Part shown: positions 1 to 7,703 of the stretch, one piece after another | Position numbering within the stretch: the stretch's first letter is position 1 | Layout of the letters: every line of letters begins with the position of its first letter | Source: Sedimentisphaerales bacterium | GTDB lineage: Bacteria > Planctomycetota > Phycisphaerae > Sedimentisphaerales > SM23-30 | Assembly (NCBI GenBank): GCA_016934515.1 | Contig: JAFGSR010000190.1 | Span: 1-36,581 of the forward strand | DNA length: 36,581 bases | Reading direction: 5' to 3' | The notes under the pieces: generated by a model | Database searches by the model: none | Told to the model about the DNA's origin: nothing | What the model saw: only the letters and a program-made list of their open reading frames with translations | Program-made: the position numbers and the translations under genes

Positions 1-272
1 ACCTAACACATTGTAAATGTTGAGGTTAGGCAATGCCATGAAAATTATGTGCGCAAATGTTGTAGTTTACTTAGAGAAAGACTCTAACTTCTCAGCCAAA
101 ACGAATTAGGTTTATGTCGCCAATAATCTTAACACAAAAACAACTGCAACAGCACCTTAATAGAATGCAAGTCCTTGATTAAAATGATTTTATATCAAGT
201 CAATCATGTTATCCTGTCTAAAATTATTCTCTTTTAAGCAACTTAATTGGATGAGAGCCATAATTGATTAAT

Positions 273-315
273 AAAAAATAACGATAAACTACTGTATAAC
301 AACAATTTATCGTTA
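273..315 (-). terminator. Rho-independent terminator of the tRNA-Met gene
   Basis: A perfect 10-bp inverted repeat (279-288 with 306-315, TAACGATAAA on the minus strand) has a 17-nt loop and is followed on the minus strand by six T (273-278). It begins 10 nt past the tRNA 3' end, which is where a terminator for a single-gene tRNA transcript would lie. The stem is AT-rich, so it is not very stable. Confidence 0.7.
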
Positions 316-324
316 ATGGCAAAC

Positions 325-398
325 TGGCGACGACTGGATTCGAACCAGTGACCTGCGGGCTATGAATCCGCTGCTCTAACCACCTGAGCTACGTCGCC
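325..398 (-). tRNA. tRNA-Met (anticodon CAU), elongator type
   Basis: On the minus strand a 74-nt cloverleaf can be folded. The acceptor stem GGCGACG pairs with CGTCGCC, the discriminator is A, the D arm reads TAGCTC...GAGC, the anticodon loop is TTCATAG (anticodon CAT), and the T arm is ACTGG-TTCGAAT-CCAGT. The first base pair is G-C, not the C-A mismatch of initiators, so it is elongator Met, although a lysidine-modified tRNA-Ile(CAU) cannot be excluded by eye. The anticodon stem has an A-C mismatch at its loop-proximal pair. The CCA end is not encoded (the next bases are GTTT). Confidence 0.93.
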
Positions 399-631
399 AA
401 GCTGGGCTGTTAAACCAAACTAGGCATTATATATAGTTGGTTACGAACTGTAAAGCACCTTTCCCGGCTGCCTGGAGGAGAATCAACATAGGCAAATTTT
501 TCATAAACATTTTAAAATTAAACTGTTACAATGTTTTAATGATTTATTTCTGTTGAATTGCCAAGCCAAAAATATTAATCCCTGAAGCTGGTGATGAATC
601 AGATTTTATGATAACTGTTTCATTATTGGGG
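399..631. other. Intergenic region, no gene seen
   Basis: AT-rich spacer between the tRNA gene and the promoter of the sigma-54 activator. I see no credible reading frame, RNA gene or repeat here. The first 270 bases of the window are likewise AT-rich with no supported gene. Confidence 0.5.
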
Positions 632-668
632 CTGTCTCACTTGACGAGACAGTTTAAATTGGTAAAAT
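632..668 (+). promoter_or_regulatory. Promoter with operator-like palindrome for the sigma-54 activator
   Basis: A -35 box TTGACG (641-646), a 16-bp spacer and a -10 box TAAAAT (663-668) precede the gene at 730. A perfect 7-bp inverted repeat CTGTCTC (632-638) / GAGACAG (646-652) overlaps the -35 box, which is where a repressor or autoregulator would block polymerase. The predicted transcript start is near 675, giving a leader of about 55 nt. The palindrome has no following T-run, so it is not a terminator. Confidence 0.5.
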
Positions 669-729
669 GGAGCTGTCGATCTATTAATTTCTCAACAGTA
701 TTGTTTTTGGTGCCAACAGGAGAGTTTGC

Positions 730-2490
730 ATGATAAGAATCCTGTTCTTAAGTTTTCAGGGAGGCAACCGCAGCCAGATGGCTCACGGCTTTGCCGGGAA
801 ATTGGTTGATCCGAAGGAAGTGCTGATCGTCAATGCCGGGATGACATCAAGGGGCCCTGATCCGCTAACAATCCAGGTGATGGCTGAAGTAGGGATCGAT
901 ATTTCAAATCAACCGAAGCGGGCTTTGTCGGAACTGGATTCGACTGCTTTTGATCTGGTGATTGCGTTGAGCGAGCAGGCCCAGATTGATTGTTCGCTGT
1001 TGCCGGGAACTCCGGCGATGATTCGCTGGGATATAGCCGACCCGATTATCTCTAATGATGTCAACGGCGTCCAGAAGCATAATGAGGAGGAAATCCTTAC
1101 GCAGTTGCGCCAAACCCGTGATGAAATTCAGCAGCGAGTGGAGGAATTTTTTCGAGGAGGTTATCTGCCGGCTACCATCACACTCAAGCATAACAGCGAA
1201 ATGATATTGGATCATTTTACCGACGGGATTATTGCCCACGACATCAACCGTCGGATCACCTGGTTCAACCGGTCGGCGGAGCAGATTACCGGTTATGACC
1301 GCCGTGATGTGATAGGTCGAAAGTGCGATGACATTTTTAACGGTGGATTTTGCGGTGATAAATGTTCGTTTTGTGAGGGCGTTCCAAATTTCGACAAGAT
1401 AAATTACCCGCTCAAGATCACCACCAAAGACGGGCACACTCGCCAGGTGGAAATGACGGTGGTGGCTTTGCGTGACGACAAGAAAATTTTTCAGGGGGTG
1501 TTAGCCAGTTTTCATGATGTAACCGAAGTAACGCAATTACGTCGCAAGCTCAAAGACATTCAAAGTTTTCACGGCATCATCGGTGCCGACGAGAATATGC
1601 AGATGATATACGAACTGATAACCGATTTATCCGGGAGCGACTGTCCGGTGTTGGTTCAGGGGGAAAGCGGGACGGGCAAGGAATTGATAGCTGGTGCGAT
1701 ACATGGAGAAGGTAGTCGTTCGGGCAGGCCTTTTGTAACGGTTAATTGCGGTGCACTGCCGGAGGGGATTCTGGAAAGTGAGTTGTTCGGCCATGTGCGG
1801 GGAGCGTTTACCGGTGCGGTACGGGATAAGAAAGGTCGATTTGAGCTAGCCGATCGGGGTACGCTGTTTTTGGATGAGGTGGGCGAGTTGAGCCCCAAGA
1901 TTCAGGTTAAGCTGTTGCGGGTGCTCCAGGAACACAGTTTTTCGCGGGTGGGCGACGAGAAAGACATTAAGGTGGATGTTCGGGTAATCAGTGCCACCAA
2001 TCGGGATTTGCGGGAGATGGTAAGCAAAGGTAGTTTTCGTGAAGATTTGTTTTACCGGATTTGTGTGGTGCCGATCAACCTGCCGCCGTTACGGGAGAGG
2101 CGTAACGATATTCCTTTGTTGGTGAGTCATTTTGTGGAGCGGTTCAGTAAGGATTTGAATCGGTCAATCGACGGTGTCAGCTCTGACGTGATGCACTGCA
2201 TGATCGATTATCGCTGGCCCGGTAATATTCGGGAGCTGCAAAACGCTATTCAGTACGCCTTTGTGAAGTGTAAAACCAGCATAATCCAGTTAGAGCATTT
2301 GCCGCCGGAGTTGTTATCATTTGCCGGGCAGGATCGACCGGTTTCCTATCGTCGTCGGGGCAAGCTGGATTCGGCCCAGGTTGAGCAGGCGTTGGCCCAG
2401 GCCAAGGGCAACAAGGTGAAAGCGGCGAAGATTCTTAATGTGGGGCGGGCGACGCTGTATCGGTTTTTGAAAGAGTATGGCCGAGACTGA
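730..2490 (+). CDS. Sigma-54-dependent activator with N-terminal degenerate LMW-phosphatase domain, PAS and Fis HTH
   Basis: The protein is 586 aa. Residues 1-140 resemble low-molecular-weight tyrosine phosphatase/ArsC: P-loop position 8-15 reads SFQGGNRS and an acid-loop-like WDIADP lies near 100-105. The nucleophilic Cys of the family (C-x5-R-S) is Ser8 here, so the domain is probably a sensor or phospho-ligand binder, not an enzyme. Residues about 155-275 are a PAS domain with a Cys cluster (CDDIF...CGDKCSFC). About 285-515 is the AAA+ sigma-54 interaction domain: Walker A GESGTGKE near 312, GAFTGA near 358 and FLDEVGEL Walker B. The C-terminus (540-586) is a Fis-type HTH (KVKAAKILNVGRATLYR). 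AGGAGA lies 6 nt before the ATG. GAFTGA implies it activates sigma-54 promoters. Its target is unknown, and I saw no -24/-12 promoter nearby. Confidence 0.9.
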   Translation: MIRILFLSFQGGNRSQMAHGFAGKLVDPKEVLIVNAGMTSRGPDPLTIQVMAEVGIDISNQPKRALSELDSTAFDLVIALSEQAQIDCSLLPGTPAMIRWDIADPIISNDVNGVQKHNEEEILTQLRQTRDEIQQRVEEFFRGGYLPATITLKHNSEMILDHFTDGIIAHDINRRITWFNRSAEQITGYDRRDVIGRKCDDIFNGGFCGDKCSFCEGVPNFDKINYPLKITTKDGHTRQVEMTVVALRDDKKIFQGVLASFHDVTEVTQLRRKLKDIQSFHGIIGADENMQMIYELITDLSGSDCPVLVQGESGTGKELIAGAIHGEGSRSGRPFVTVNCGALPEGILESELFGHVRGAFTGAVRDKKGRFELADRGTLFLDEVGELSPKIQVKLLRVLQEHSFSRVGDEKDIKVDVRVISATNRDLREMVSKGSFREDLFYRICVVPINLPPLRERRNDIPLLVSHFVERFSKDLNRSIDGVSSDVMHCMIDYRWPGNIRELQNAIQYAFVKCKTSIIQLEHLPPELLSFAGQDRPVSYRRRGKLDSAQVEQALAQAKGNKVKAAKILNVGRATLYRFLKEYGRD

Positions 2491-2525
2491 CGTTATTTTC
2501 TGGAATTCACAAAATCGGCGTAGAT

Positions 2526-2550
2526 AAAAATCAGTTCTGCAGATTTTTTT
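2526..2550. terminator. Possible bidirectional terminator between convergent genes
   Basis: An inverted repeat AAAAATC (2526-2532) / GATTTTT (2542-2548) lies between the ends of the convergent genes 730-2490 and 2531-3463, with T-runs readable in both directions. The stem is AT-rich and overlaps the last codons of the minus-strand gene, so the call is weak. Confidence 0.35.
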
Positions 2551-3463
2551 CTGCTGTTTTTTTATCGGTAGTTTCGCTTTGGTCTTTGCTGGATTTTTGT
2601 TTTGGTGAATTGCTATCGTCCAGTTGGGGCAGGTCCAGACCGGCCGGGGGGCGGGACATTATGGAATAGAGTTTTGTATGGTTTTTGGTATCGCCGCCGG
2701 TGACGAGGAAGAAGCCGTCATCCTGGGGGCCGGCGTCGATATTGAGGGTGGGGGTTCTGTCAGCAGTGAAGCGGGCGCGGGTGAGACTGACCCAGTGGCC
2801 GTCGCGGGTGTGAACCCAGCCGTTGCTGTAAAGGGCGCGGCGGCTTTTGGTGGCGCTGGTGCCGTTCCGCCAGAAATCCTCGACGAAGGAATAATAGCCC
2901 TTGAGGTAATCTCCACCGGTAATGGTTTGGAAGCTGGCAAGGTGTTTCCACTTTTTTTCTTCGTTCAGGTAGAAGTAAGCAGCGTAGGTGGTGCGGTCGC
3001 CGTCAACTTCGGCCTGTATCAGGAATTTGTAGGTCTGGCCGATTTCCCAGTCATAGTCGAACATGCTTTTGCCACCGGTGCCTTCGTTGCCAAACCGGCT
3101 GATGCGGACACCTTGGCCGGTGTGGAGAACCTTTACCCGCCGGTCCTGTTCGACCACATCGGGATTGTTCTGTTTGCCTGGATCCCAGACCGAAAAGATG
3201 ACTACTTTTTTGCCGCCGAAGATTTCCTGGATGCCGAAATAGCCATGGTTGAAACCGTTGGTGCAAAAATAGGTGCCAGGATAAGATTTCTCCACTTTTA
3301 CTTCGTTGTAGAAAATGTCGGCGTCGGGAGCCTGGTAGGCCAGGTGAACCGATCGCGCTGCCCGGGGTGGAGCAACATCCTGGCCGATGGAATCACCGGC
3401 AATGCTGAAAAAGCTAGTGAGAACCATTAACAAAATCGTGAGAATATTGCTTTTGTATTTCAT
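2531..3463 (-). CDS. Secreted DUF3472-family protein
   Basis: The protein is 310 aa. Residues 1-28 form a signal peptide (K near the N-terminus, hydrophobic ILTILLMVLTSFFS, then IAGDSIGQD). The body from about 35 to 270 has the DUF3472 pattern: HLAYQAPDADIFYNEV, then FGIQEIFGGKKVVIFSVWDP, GVRISRFGNEGTGGKS, and late WVHTRDGHW. The last 30 residues are a lysine/serine/glutamate-rich tail of low complexity. AAAGGT precedes the ATG. A strong promoter lies about 100 bp upstream. DUF3472 proteins are secreted proteins of unknown function, often beside carbohydrate-acting genes. I infer an extracytoplasmic, perhaps carbohydrate-binding role from the family, not from this sequence. Confidence 0.8.
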   Translation of the reverse strand: MKYKSNILTILLMVLTSFFSIAGDSIGQDVAPPRAARSVHLAYQAPDADIFYNEVKVEKSYPGTYFCTNGFNHGYFGIQEIFGGKKVVIFSVWDPGKQNNPDVVEQDRRVKVLHTGQGVRISRFGNEGTGGKSMFDYDWEIGQTYKFLIQAEVDGDRTTYAAYFYLNEEKKWKHLASFQTITGGDYLKGYYSFVEDFWRNGTSATKSRRALYSNGWVHTRDGHWVSLTRARFTADRTPTLNIDAGPQDDGFFLVTGGDTKNHTKLYSIMSRPPAGLDLPQLDDSNSPKQKSSKDQSETTDKKTAEKNLQN

Positions 3464-3559
3464 GATTACCTTTCTGATTAAAATGCATTTTTAACTATCG
3501 GCCTTTTTCAGGCATTTACCTCAGCGGCCTTTTCTGAGCTGATTAAATACCACCGCTGG

Positions 3560-3587
3560 ATTATAGCAGACGTGAGCATCGGGTCAA
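3560..3587 (-). promoter_or_regulatory. Promoter of the DUF3472 gene
   Basis: On the minus strand TTGACC (3587-3582), a 16-bp spacer and a perfect TATAAT (3565-3560) give a near-consensus sigma-70-type promoter. The predicted start near 3553 leaves a leader of about 90 nt that contains two small hairpins (CTCAG...CTGAG and GCCT...AGGC) and a repeated CAGAAAAGGCCG / CTGAAAAAGGCCG element. Confidence 0.6.
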
Positions 3588-3617
3588 TACAACCATTTTA
3601 TTAAACTGGTTAGTGAC

Positions 3618-3646
3618 TTGACCGGGGGGCTTTAAACTTTTACAAT
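3618..3646 (+). promoter_or_regulatory. Promoter of the metalloprotease-EEP operon
   Basis: TTGACC (3618-3623), a 17-bp spacer and TACAAT (3641-3646) form a near-consensus promoter pointing right, with the start near 3653 and a 60-nt leader to the ATG at 3715. It lies about 30 bp from the divergent DUF3472 promoter, so the two units may be co-regulated. Confidence 0.6.
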
Positions 3647-3714
3647 AATGCTGATGCGATAAATAAAATGTCCAATGCCGGTCTGGAGCTTAAAAGAAGG
3701 AGTTTAGAAAAACT

Positions 3715-5202
3715 ATGTTTAAGAAAATCGTAATTATAGCAGTGCTTATCGGTTTTATTTTGCCGGTGCTGAGCAATGTCGAAGGAGTGGGATTTTTAAG
3801 GACGGCCCGGGGTGCTGAAACCAAGCAACCGCAGCGTATTCATTCGGTAACCGATATTTCCCACGAATTTTCATTCTACTTCGACGGCCGCTTTTTTACC
3901 CAGTACATCGCCCCGGACGGTGTTGACGCGCGCAACTGGGGAACCCTGCATAAATACGATTTCACTAATGCCAATCTGCTCATTCTCCAGTCCGGCGGTT
4001 CACCCTGTCCCTACCTGGTAAAGGACATCAAAGCTGTTCAAGATTTTCTCCAGAGTGGCGGTGCGGTTCTGGTGCTGGGTGATTTCAGCACGTTTCGCGG
4101 TGAGAAGGATTACAAGCTCAATACACTGGCTCAAGCTTTCGGCGCGGAATTTATTAATCAGGCGGCGAAGAAACCATTTTCAGGTTTTGGTTTGCTGGAG
4201 AATCGAAAAATTGAAAGCTACTCTCCCAAAATCATCAAGCTCGATGAAAAAGCCAAGTGGCAGATACTCATCCAGGATGACAAGGGACAACCGCTCATGG
4301 CCAGGAGAAGCATAGGTAAAGGACAACTAGTGGTTGCTTCCCGTGCGTTGTGCGGGCATCAACCCAACGCCAAGGATCCCATCAACGATAATTGGTGGAA
4401 ACCACTGCTTAAACAAATCACCCGCGGTAAAACTGTCGATCCCAAAAAACGTCCGCCTAACCAGATGCCCGAAAATCTGATCGAGCGTAACCGACTGCCC
4501 ATCCAATATAGCGACTATATGAAAGACTATGCCGATTCTATTTATGCGGTTTACGACCGCTGCTATCCGGTTCTTGAGGATATCATGGGCGTGCCGCCTT
4601 CGGAGGGGATGCTAAGTAAACTTATTCTGCTGCCCACCGGCGGCGGCGGCTTTTCCTCCGGTTCAAGCATTGGCTTGGCGGCCTGGTGGGGTGATTTTCC
4701 TGAAAAGCAATACGGTATGGTCGAGCTGATTTCCCATGAATCTACCCATTCCTGGGTGCTGCCCTTTCCCGAACCGATGTGGAACGAAGGTATCGCCACT
4801 TATGTTGGGATTCTGGCTGGTAAAAAACTTGGCTTGGCAGAAGATGCCGACAAAACCCTGAAGGGATGGATTAACAGCGCCCTGAAGCACGACCCCAACA
4901 TGACCACATTCGACCTGGCCCAGGGTAAAGACGTTCCCCACGCCGTGCGCATGGCCAAGCCCATGTGGATTTTTGAACAACTGCGTAAGGAAAAACCGGA
5001 TTTCATCGCCCGCTACTTCCAGGCAAAACGACGGCTGGCGAATCCCGATAAGATTAAAAAATACACCGCCGCCGACAGTGTCGCGATACTCAGCCTGGTT
5101 ATGGAACGTGACCTTTTCGGCTGGTTTCGGTCGCTCGGCATCACCGTCAACCGCGAAAATATAAACATCGATATCGATACATTAGCAAAGCATGAAAGCT
5201 AA
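3715..5202 (+). CDS. Secreted zinc metalloprotease-like protein (HExxH gluzincin) with amidotransferase-fold N-terminal domain
   Basis: The protein is 495 aa with a signal peptide at residues 1-33 (KKIVIIAVLIGFILPVL, ending near ARGAE). About 60-240 looks like a flavodoxin/class-I-amidotransferase fold (NANLLILQSGG, FLQSGGAVLVLGD), without an obvious catalytic triad. The catalytic domain has H341-E342-x-x-H345 (HESTH) and a third ligand E358 in WNEGIATYVG, the HExxH-x12-E pattern of gluzincins such as M60-like or M1-like peptidases. It is probably secreted or periplasmic and acts on a protein or glycoprotein. The start has AGAAGGAG 12 nt upstream. Residues about 18-24 (PVLSNVEG) are encoded by an interspersed repeat, see findings. 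The exact peptidase family is not certain. Confidence 0.75.
   Translation: MFKKIVIIAVLIGFILPVLSNVEGVGFLRTARGAETKQPQRIHSVTDISHEFSFYFDGRFFTQYIAPDGVDARNWGTLHKYDFTNANLLILQSGGSPCPYLVKDIKAVQDFLQSGGAVLVLGDFSTFRGEKDYKLNTLAQAFGAEFINQAAKKPFSGFGLLENRKIESYSPKIIKLDEKAKWQILIQDDKGQPLMARRSIGKGQLVVASRALCGHQPNAKDPINDNWWKPLLKQITRGKTVDPKKRPPNQMPENLIERNRLPIQYSDYMKDYADSIYAVYDRCYPVLEDIMGVPPSEGMLSKLILLPTGGGGFSSGSSIGLAAWWGDFPEKQYGMVELISHESTHSWVLPFPEPMWNEGIATYVGILAGKKLGLAEDADKTLKGWINSALKHDPNMTTFDLAQGKDVPHAVRMAKPMWIFEQLRKEKPDFIARYFQAKRRLANPDKIKKYTAADSVAILSLVMERDLFGWFRSLGITVNRENINIDIDTLAKHES
3765..3787 (+). repeat. Interspersed LSNVEG-type DNA repeat inside the signal peptide region
   Basis: The 23 bases at 3765-3787 carry CTGAGCAATGTCGAAGG, which encodes VLSNVEG in this frame. 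Peptides of this kind are widespread in predicted proteins from many unrelated bacteria because the underlying short DNA repeat is scattered through genomes. Here one copy lies inside a real gene, just after the hydrophobic core of the signal peptide. This is from memory of the motif, with no search run. Confidence 0.5.
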
Positions 5203-6172
5203 GCCTGAAACTAACAAGCTGAGCAAGATTAAAAATGCTCTTTCCAGGCGAGGGAGGATAGTGTTTTACGCCAGTTGTATTTTCACCCTGACAGGTTTTT
5301 TGGGGAAATACAGTATGGCATTCGAGCTTACTGCCCATTTCCGGATGCAGTATCTGTTTGTTTTCCTGATAGCGGTGGTCTTTTGGGGCAGATACCGAAA
5401 GTGGTGGTGGCTGAGTGCGGCGATAATCGTTTTGATAATTAACGCAGCAGTAATATTGCCCTGGTATTTTGCCGGTCCTGATACTGCTGTCATCGACGGA
5501 GCAAGCCAAATACGAATTCTTTTATCCAACGTCCACACCAGCAACGATAATTATGCCGATTTGTTAGCCCTTGTTGAGCGTGAATCGCCGGACATAATCG
5601 TTCTGGAGGAGACCGATCGCGGCTGGGTAAGAGCGGTGAAGGAACTGGAGGCGGAGTACAACTGGGCTGAATATTTTCCCCGAGCCGATAATTTTGGCAT
5701 TACGGTATTTAGCAGGATCAAGGTAAATGAATTTTCAATTGAACGGTTCGGGGGTAGTGACGCCCCCAGCATAATAGCTGATCTTGAAATTGGCGGATCG
5801 TCAGTAAAAGTAATCGCTACACATTTGCTGCCACCGGCTACGCCTTCGTATTTTCGTATGAGAAACCGTCAGTTGGAGCAAATTGCCCGGCAAGCTGCAG
5901 CGAACGAGAACGCGTTAGTTGTTATCGGCGATTTTAACCTGACGATGTGGTCTCACTACTACAGTAAATTTGTTGCGGATTCCGGATTGAAAGACGCCCG
6001 CCAAGGTTTTGGCATTGAACCCACCTGGCCGACAATGCTGCCACCGCTATATATCCCGATTGATCAGTGCTTTTGCAGTAAAAATGTAAAAGTGATTAAT
6101 TTTAAAATCGGTAACCGGATCGGCTCAGATCATCTCCCTTTGATAGTGGATTTGGCTTTTCCTGAAAAGTAA
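5192..6172 (+). CDS. Membrane-anchored endonuclease/exonuclease/phosphatase (EEP) family protein
   Basis: The protein is 326 aa. The first 95 residues hold about three membrane segments (IVFYASCIFTLTGFL, YLFVFLIAVVFW, WWLSAAIIVLIINAAVIL). The EEP domain runs from about 105 to 325 with the usual motifs in order: NVHTSN, DIIVLEET (metal Glu), ATHLLPP, VVIGDFNLT (Asp/Asn) and SDHLPLIV (catalytic His). The architecture is that of bacterial EEP proteins with unknown substrate (nucleic acid, lipid or sugar phosphate). The active site should face outward if the last helix ends near residue 92. The ATG overlaps the 3' end of the metalloprotease gene by 11 nt, so the two are translationally coupled. 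Confidence 0.85.
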   Translation: MKAKPETNKLSKIKNALSRRGRIVFYASCIFTLTGFLGKYSMAFELTAHFRMQYLFVFLIAVVFWGRYRKWWWLSAAIIVLIINAAVILPWYFAGPDTAVIDGASQIRILLSNVHTSNDNYADLLALVERESPDIIVLEETDRGWVRAVKELEAEYNWAEYFPRADNFGITVFSRIKVNEFSIERFGGSDAPSIIADLEIGGSSVKVIATHLLPPATPSYFRMRNRQLEQIARQAAANENALVVIGDFNLTMWSHYYSKFVADSGLKDARQGFGIEPTWPTMLPPLYIPIDQCFCSKNVKVINFKIGNRIGSDHLPLIVDLAFPEK

Positions 6173-6194
6173 CCGCTGGAGTTCCCCCCAATAT

Positions 6195-6229
6195 AAAAAG
6201 ACCGGTTCGGATTCGACCGGCCTTTTTTT
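6195..6229. terminator. Bidirectional Rho-independent terminator
   Basis: A GC-rich hairpin (AGACCGGTTCG, loop GATT, CGACCGGCCT) is flanked by AAAAA on the left and TTTTTTT on the right. It sits between the EEP gene (ends 6172) and the convergent anti-sigma gene (ends 6273) and can end transcription from both sides. Confidence 0.85.
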
Positions 6230-6272
6230 GAAGGATTGTAATTTTAATTAGGGGCAGTTTTTTTAAACAGGG

Positions 6273-7703
6273 TTAGGGCTTTTCCAGTTCGGTGAGTTCA
6301 TCGGCGGTGAGAGTTTCGGTGCTGAGATCGCCATAGACCACCTGATAATCGCCACTGTCGGTTAACCATCGGACCAGAACGGCATCGGCATCGCCGGGTT
6401 CGACGTCGCCATAGTAAGCGGGATCGCGGTCCTTCTGGATGAGTTGCATGTAGAACATTACCATTGCCTGGACGGGCATCATGTCTTCCATGCTCTTTTG
6501 GATTATTTCGTCTTCGCTCATTTCTTCGATGGTTTCACCAGCTTCTTTTTGAGCTTGCGCTTTAGCTTTCATAGCCTCGGTCAAATTACCGGTCAGGGCA
6601 GCAGGATTTATTTCGTCGGGATATTTGCCGGTCAGATCGAGATATTTCTGCAGACCGGCGATCATGCCATCGGTGTCCATTTTGGGCATTTTAACATTGG
6701 CCATTTCGGTGTAATCGTCCGGGATGTCCGGCTGGAAGTCGGCGGGTTCAACATCAATGTCCCATTGATAATCGTCCACAACCATGTTCATTACCATTGA
6801 ACCCTGGGGGGATTCCATTTCCATGTCCATTTCCATACGGACAGGCAGGCCGGTACGCACCTCGGCCCAGAAGCGGGCGGAAAAACTTTTGAACATGCCG
6901 CCGCCAAATTTGGGATCGGTTACTTCAATGCCATCGACCTTAACACCGTCGATGGTTTCGCGGGGCAGTTCGGTATAATCGAACTTCAAAAATTCATCTA
7001 TGGTCTGGCGGGGATCTCTGGTCTGTTCCCACTGGTTTTTGAGGTAATCTTCATCGAATTCCATTCGCATATATTTTTTCATTTCCGTCATTAAGATTAT
7101 CATGGCGTGCTCTTCGGGCAGGAAATAAATGCGTTGCTGCATTTTTCCCATGAGGTTGTTATCCATCCTCATACCGTATTCGGTAGAGGCCAGTACGAAA
7201 CCATCCATTTCCTGGGTGTCAGGCGCATCGGGGGACATCTGCGTCATCATGTCGCCGCTCATGGTCATGTGCATACGGTAGGAATAGTTATGGGTCTGTT
7301 CGATTCTTTGGGCCACTTCGGCCCAGACCACCGCCGAGCCGGCAGAGCTGCTGAAATATATCACTCCGGCCAGCAAAGCCAAAACAACAGCAGCGGCAAC
7401 AGCTAACTTGATTAATTTGTTGTTCATAATTGGTCTCCTAACAGGTTTTTCTGATTTTCTTTGAGGTAACACGTTTTGATTTAAGGTTTGCAGCAGTTTT
7501 TCCTGCCCTGCGGTAATTTGCTGTTCTATGGCCTGGCCAAAACTTTCGAGCGATGCGGTCTGCTGACGCATGGCATCACAAAACTGCTTACACTGATCAC
7601 ACTGGGCCAGATGTTGTTCGAGAACAGCCTGCTGTTGTGGGGTCAACAATTCCAGAGCGTCGTCCAATATCCAGGTTTTGATATTTTCGCAGGAAATATT
7701 CAT
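6273..7703 (-). CDS. Zinc-finger anti-sigma factor with periplasmic LolA/DUF2092-like domain
   Basis: The protein is 476 aa. Residues 1-45 are a ZAS zinc-finger (C5, then H31-x3-C35-x2-C38), which binds an ECF sigma factor. A transmembrane helix lies at about 97-118 (LIKLAVAAAVVLALLAGVIYF). From 125 to about 340 is an outer domain rich in Met and acidic residues that resembles lipoprotein-carrier/DUF2092-like sensor domains (HNYSYRMHMTMSG). The C-terminus (340-476) is acidic and ends with a short domain (AVLVRWLTDSGDYQVVYGD). The ATG overlaps the sigma gene stop (ATGA). A strong internal start (AGGAGA 6 nt before ATG at 7427, Met93) could give a ZAS-less form. The family assignment of the outer domain is an inference. 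Confidence 0.75.
   Translation of the reverse strand: MNISCENIKTWILDDALELLTPQQQAVLEQHLAQCDQCKQFCDAMRQQTASLESFGQAIEQQITAGQEKLLQTLNQNVLPQRKSEKPVRRPIMNNKLIKLAVAAAVVLALLAGVIYFSSSAGSAVVWAEVAQRIEQTHNYSYRMHMTMSGDMMTQMSPDAPDTQEMDGFVLASTEYGMRMDNNLMGKMQQRIYFLPEEHAMIILMTEMKKYMRMEFDEDYLKNQWEQTRDPRQTIDEFLKFDYTELPRETIDGVKVDGIEVTDPKFGGGMFKSFSARFWAEVRTGLPVRMEMDMEMESPQGSMVMNMVVDDYQWDIDVEPADFQPDIPDDYTEMANVKMPKMDTDGMIAGLQKYLDLTGKYPDEINPAALTGNLTEAMKAKAQAQKEAGETIEEMSEDEIIQKSMEDMMPVQAMVMFYMQLIQKDRDPAYYGDVEPGDADAVLVRWLTDSGDYQVVYGDLSTETLTADELTELEKP

Noticed and set aside
632-652. Terminator reading of the CTGTCTC palindrome
   Set aside because: No T-run follows, and it overlaps a good -35 box, so an operator fits better.
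2624-3430. A 268-codon open frame on the + strand
   Set aside because: It lies fully antisense to the DUF3472 gene, has a Gly/Ala/Val-rich biased composition and no family-like motif, and the opposite strand has a signal peptide and ribosome site.
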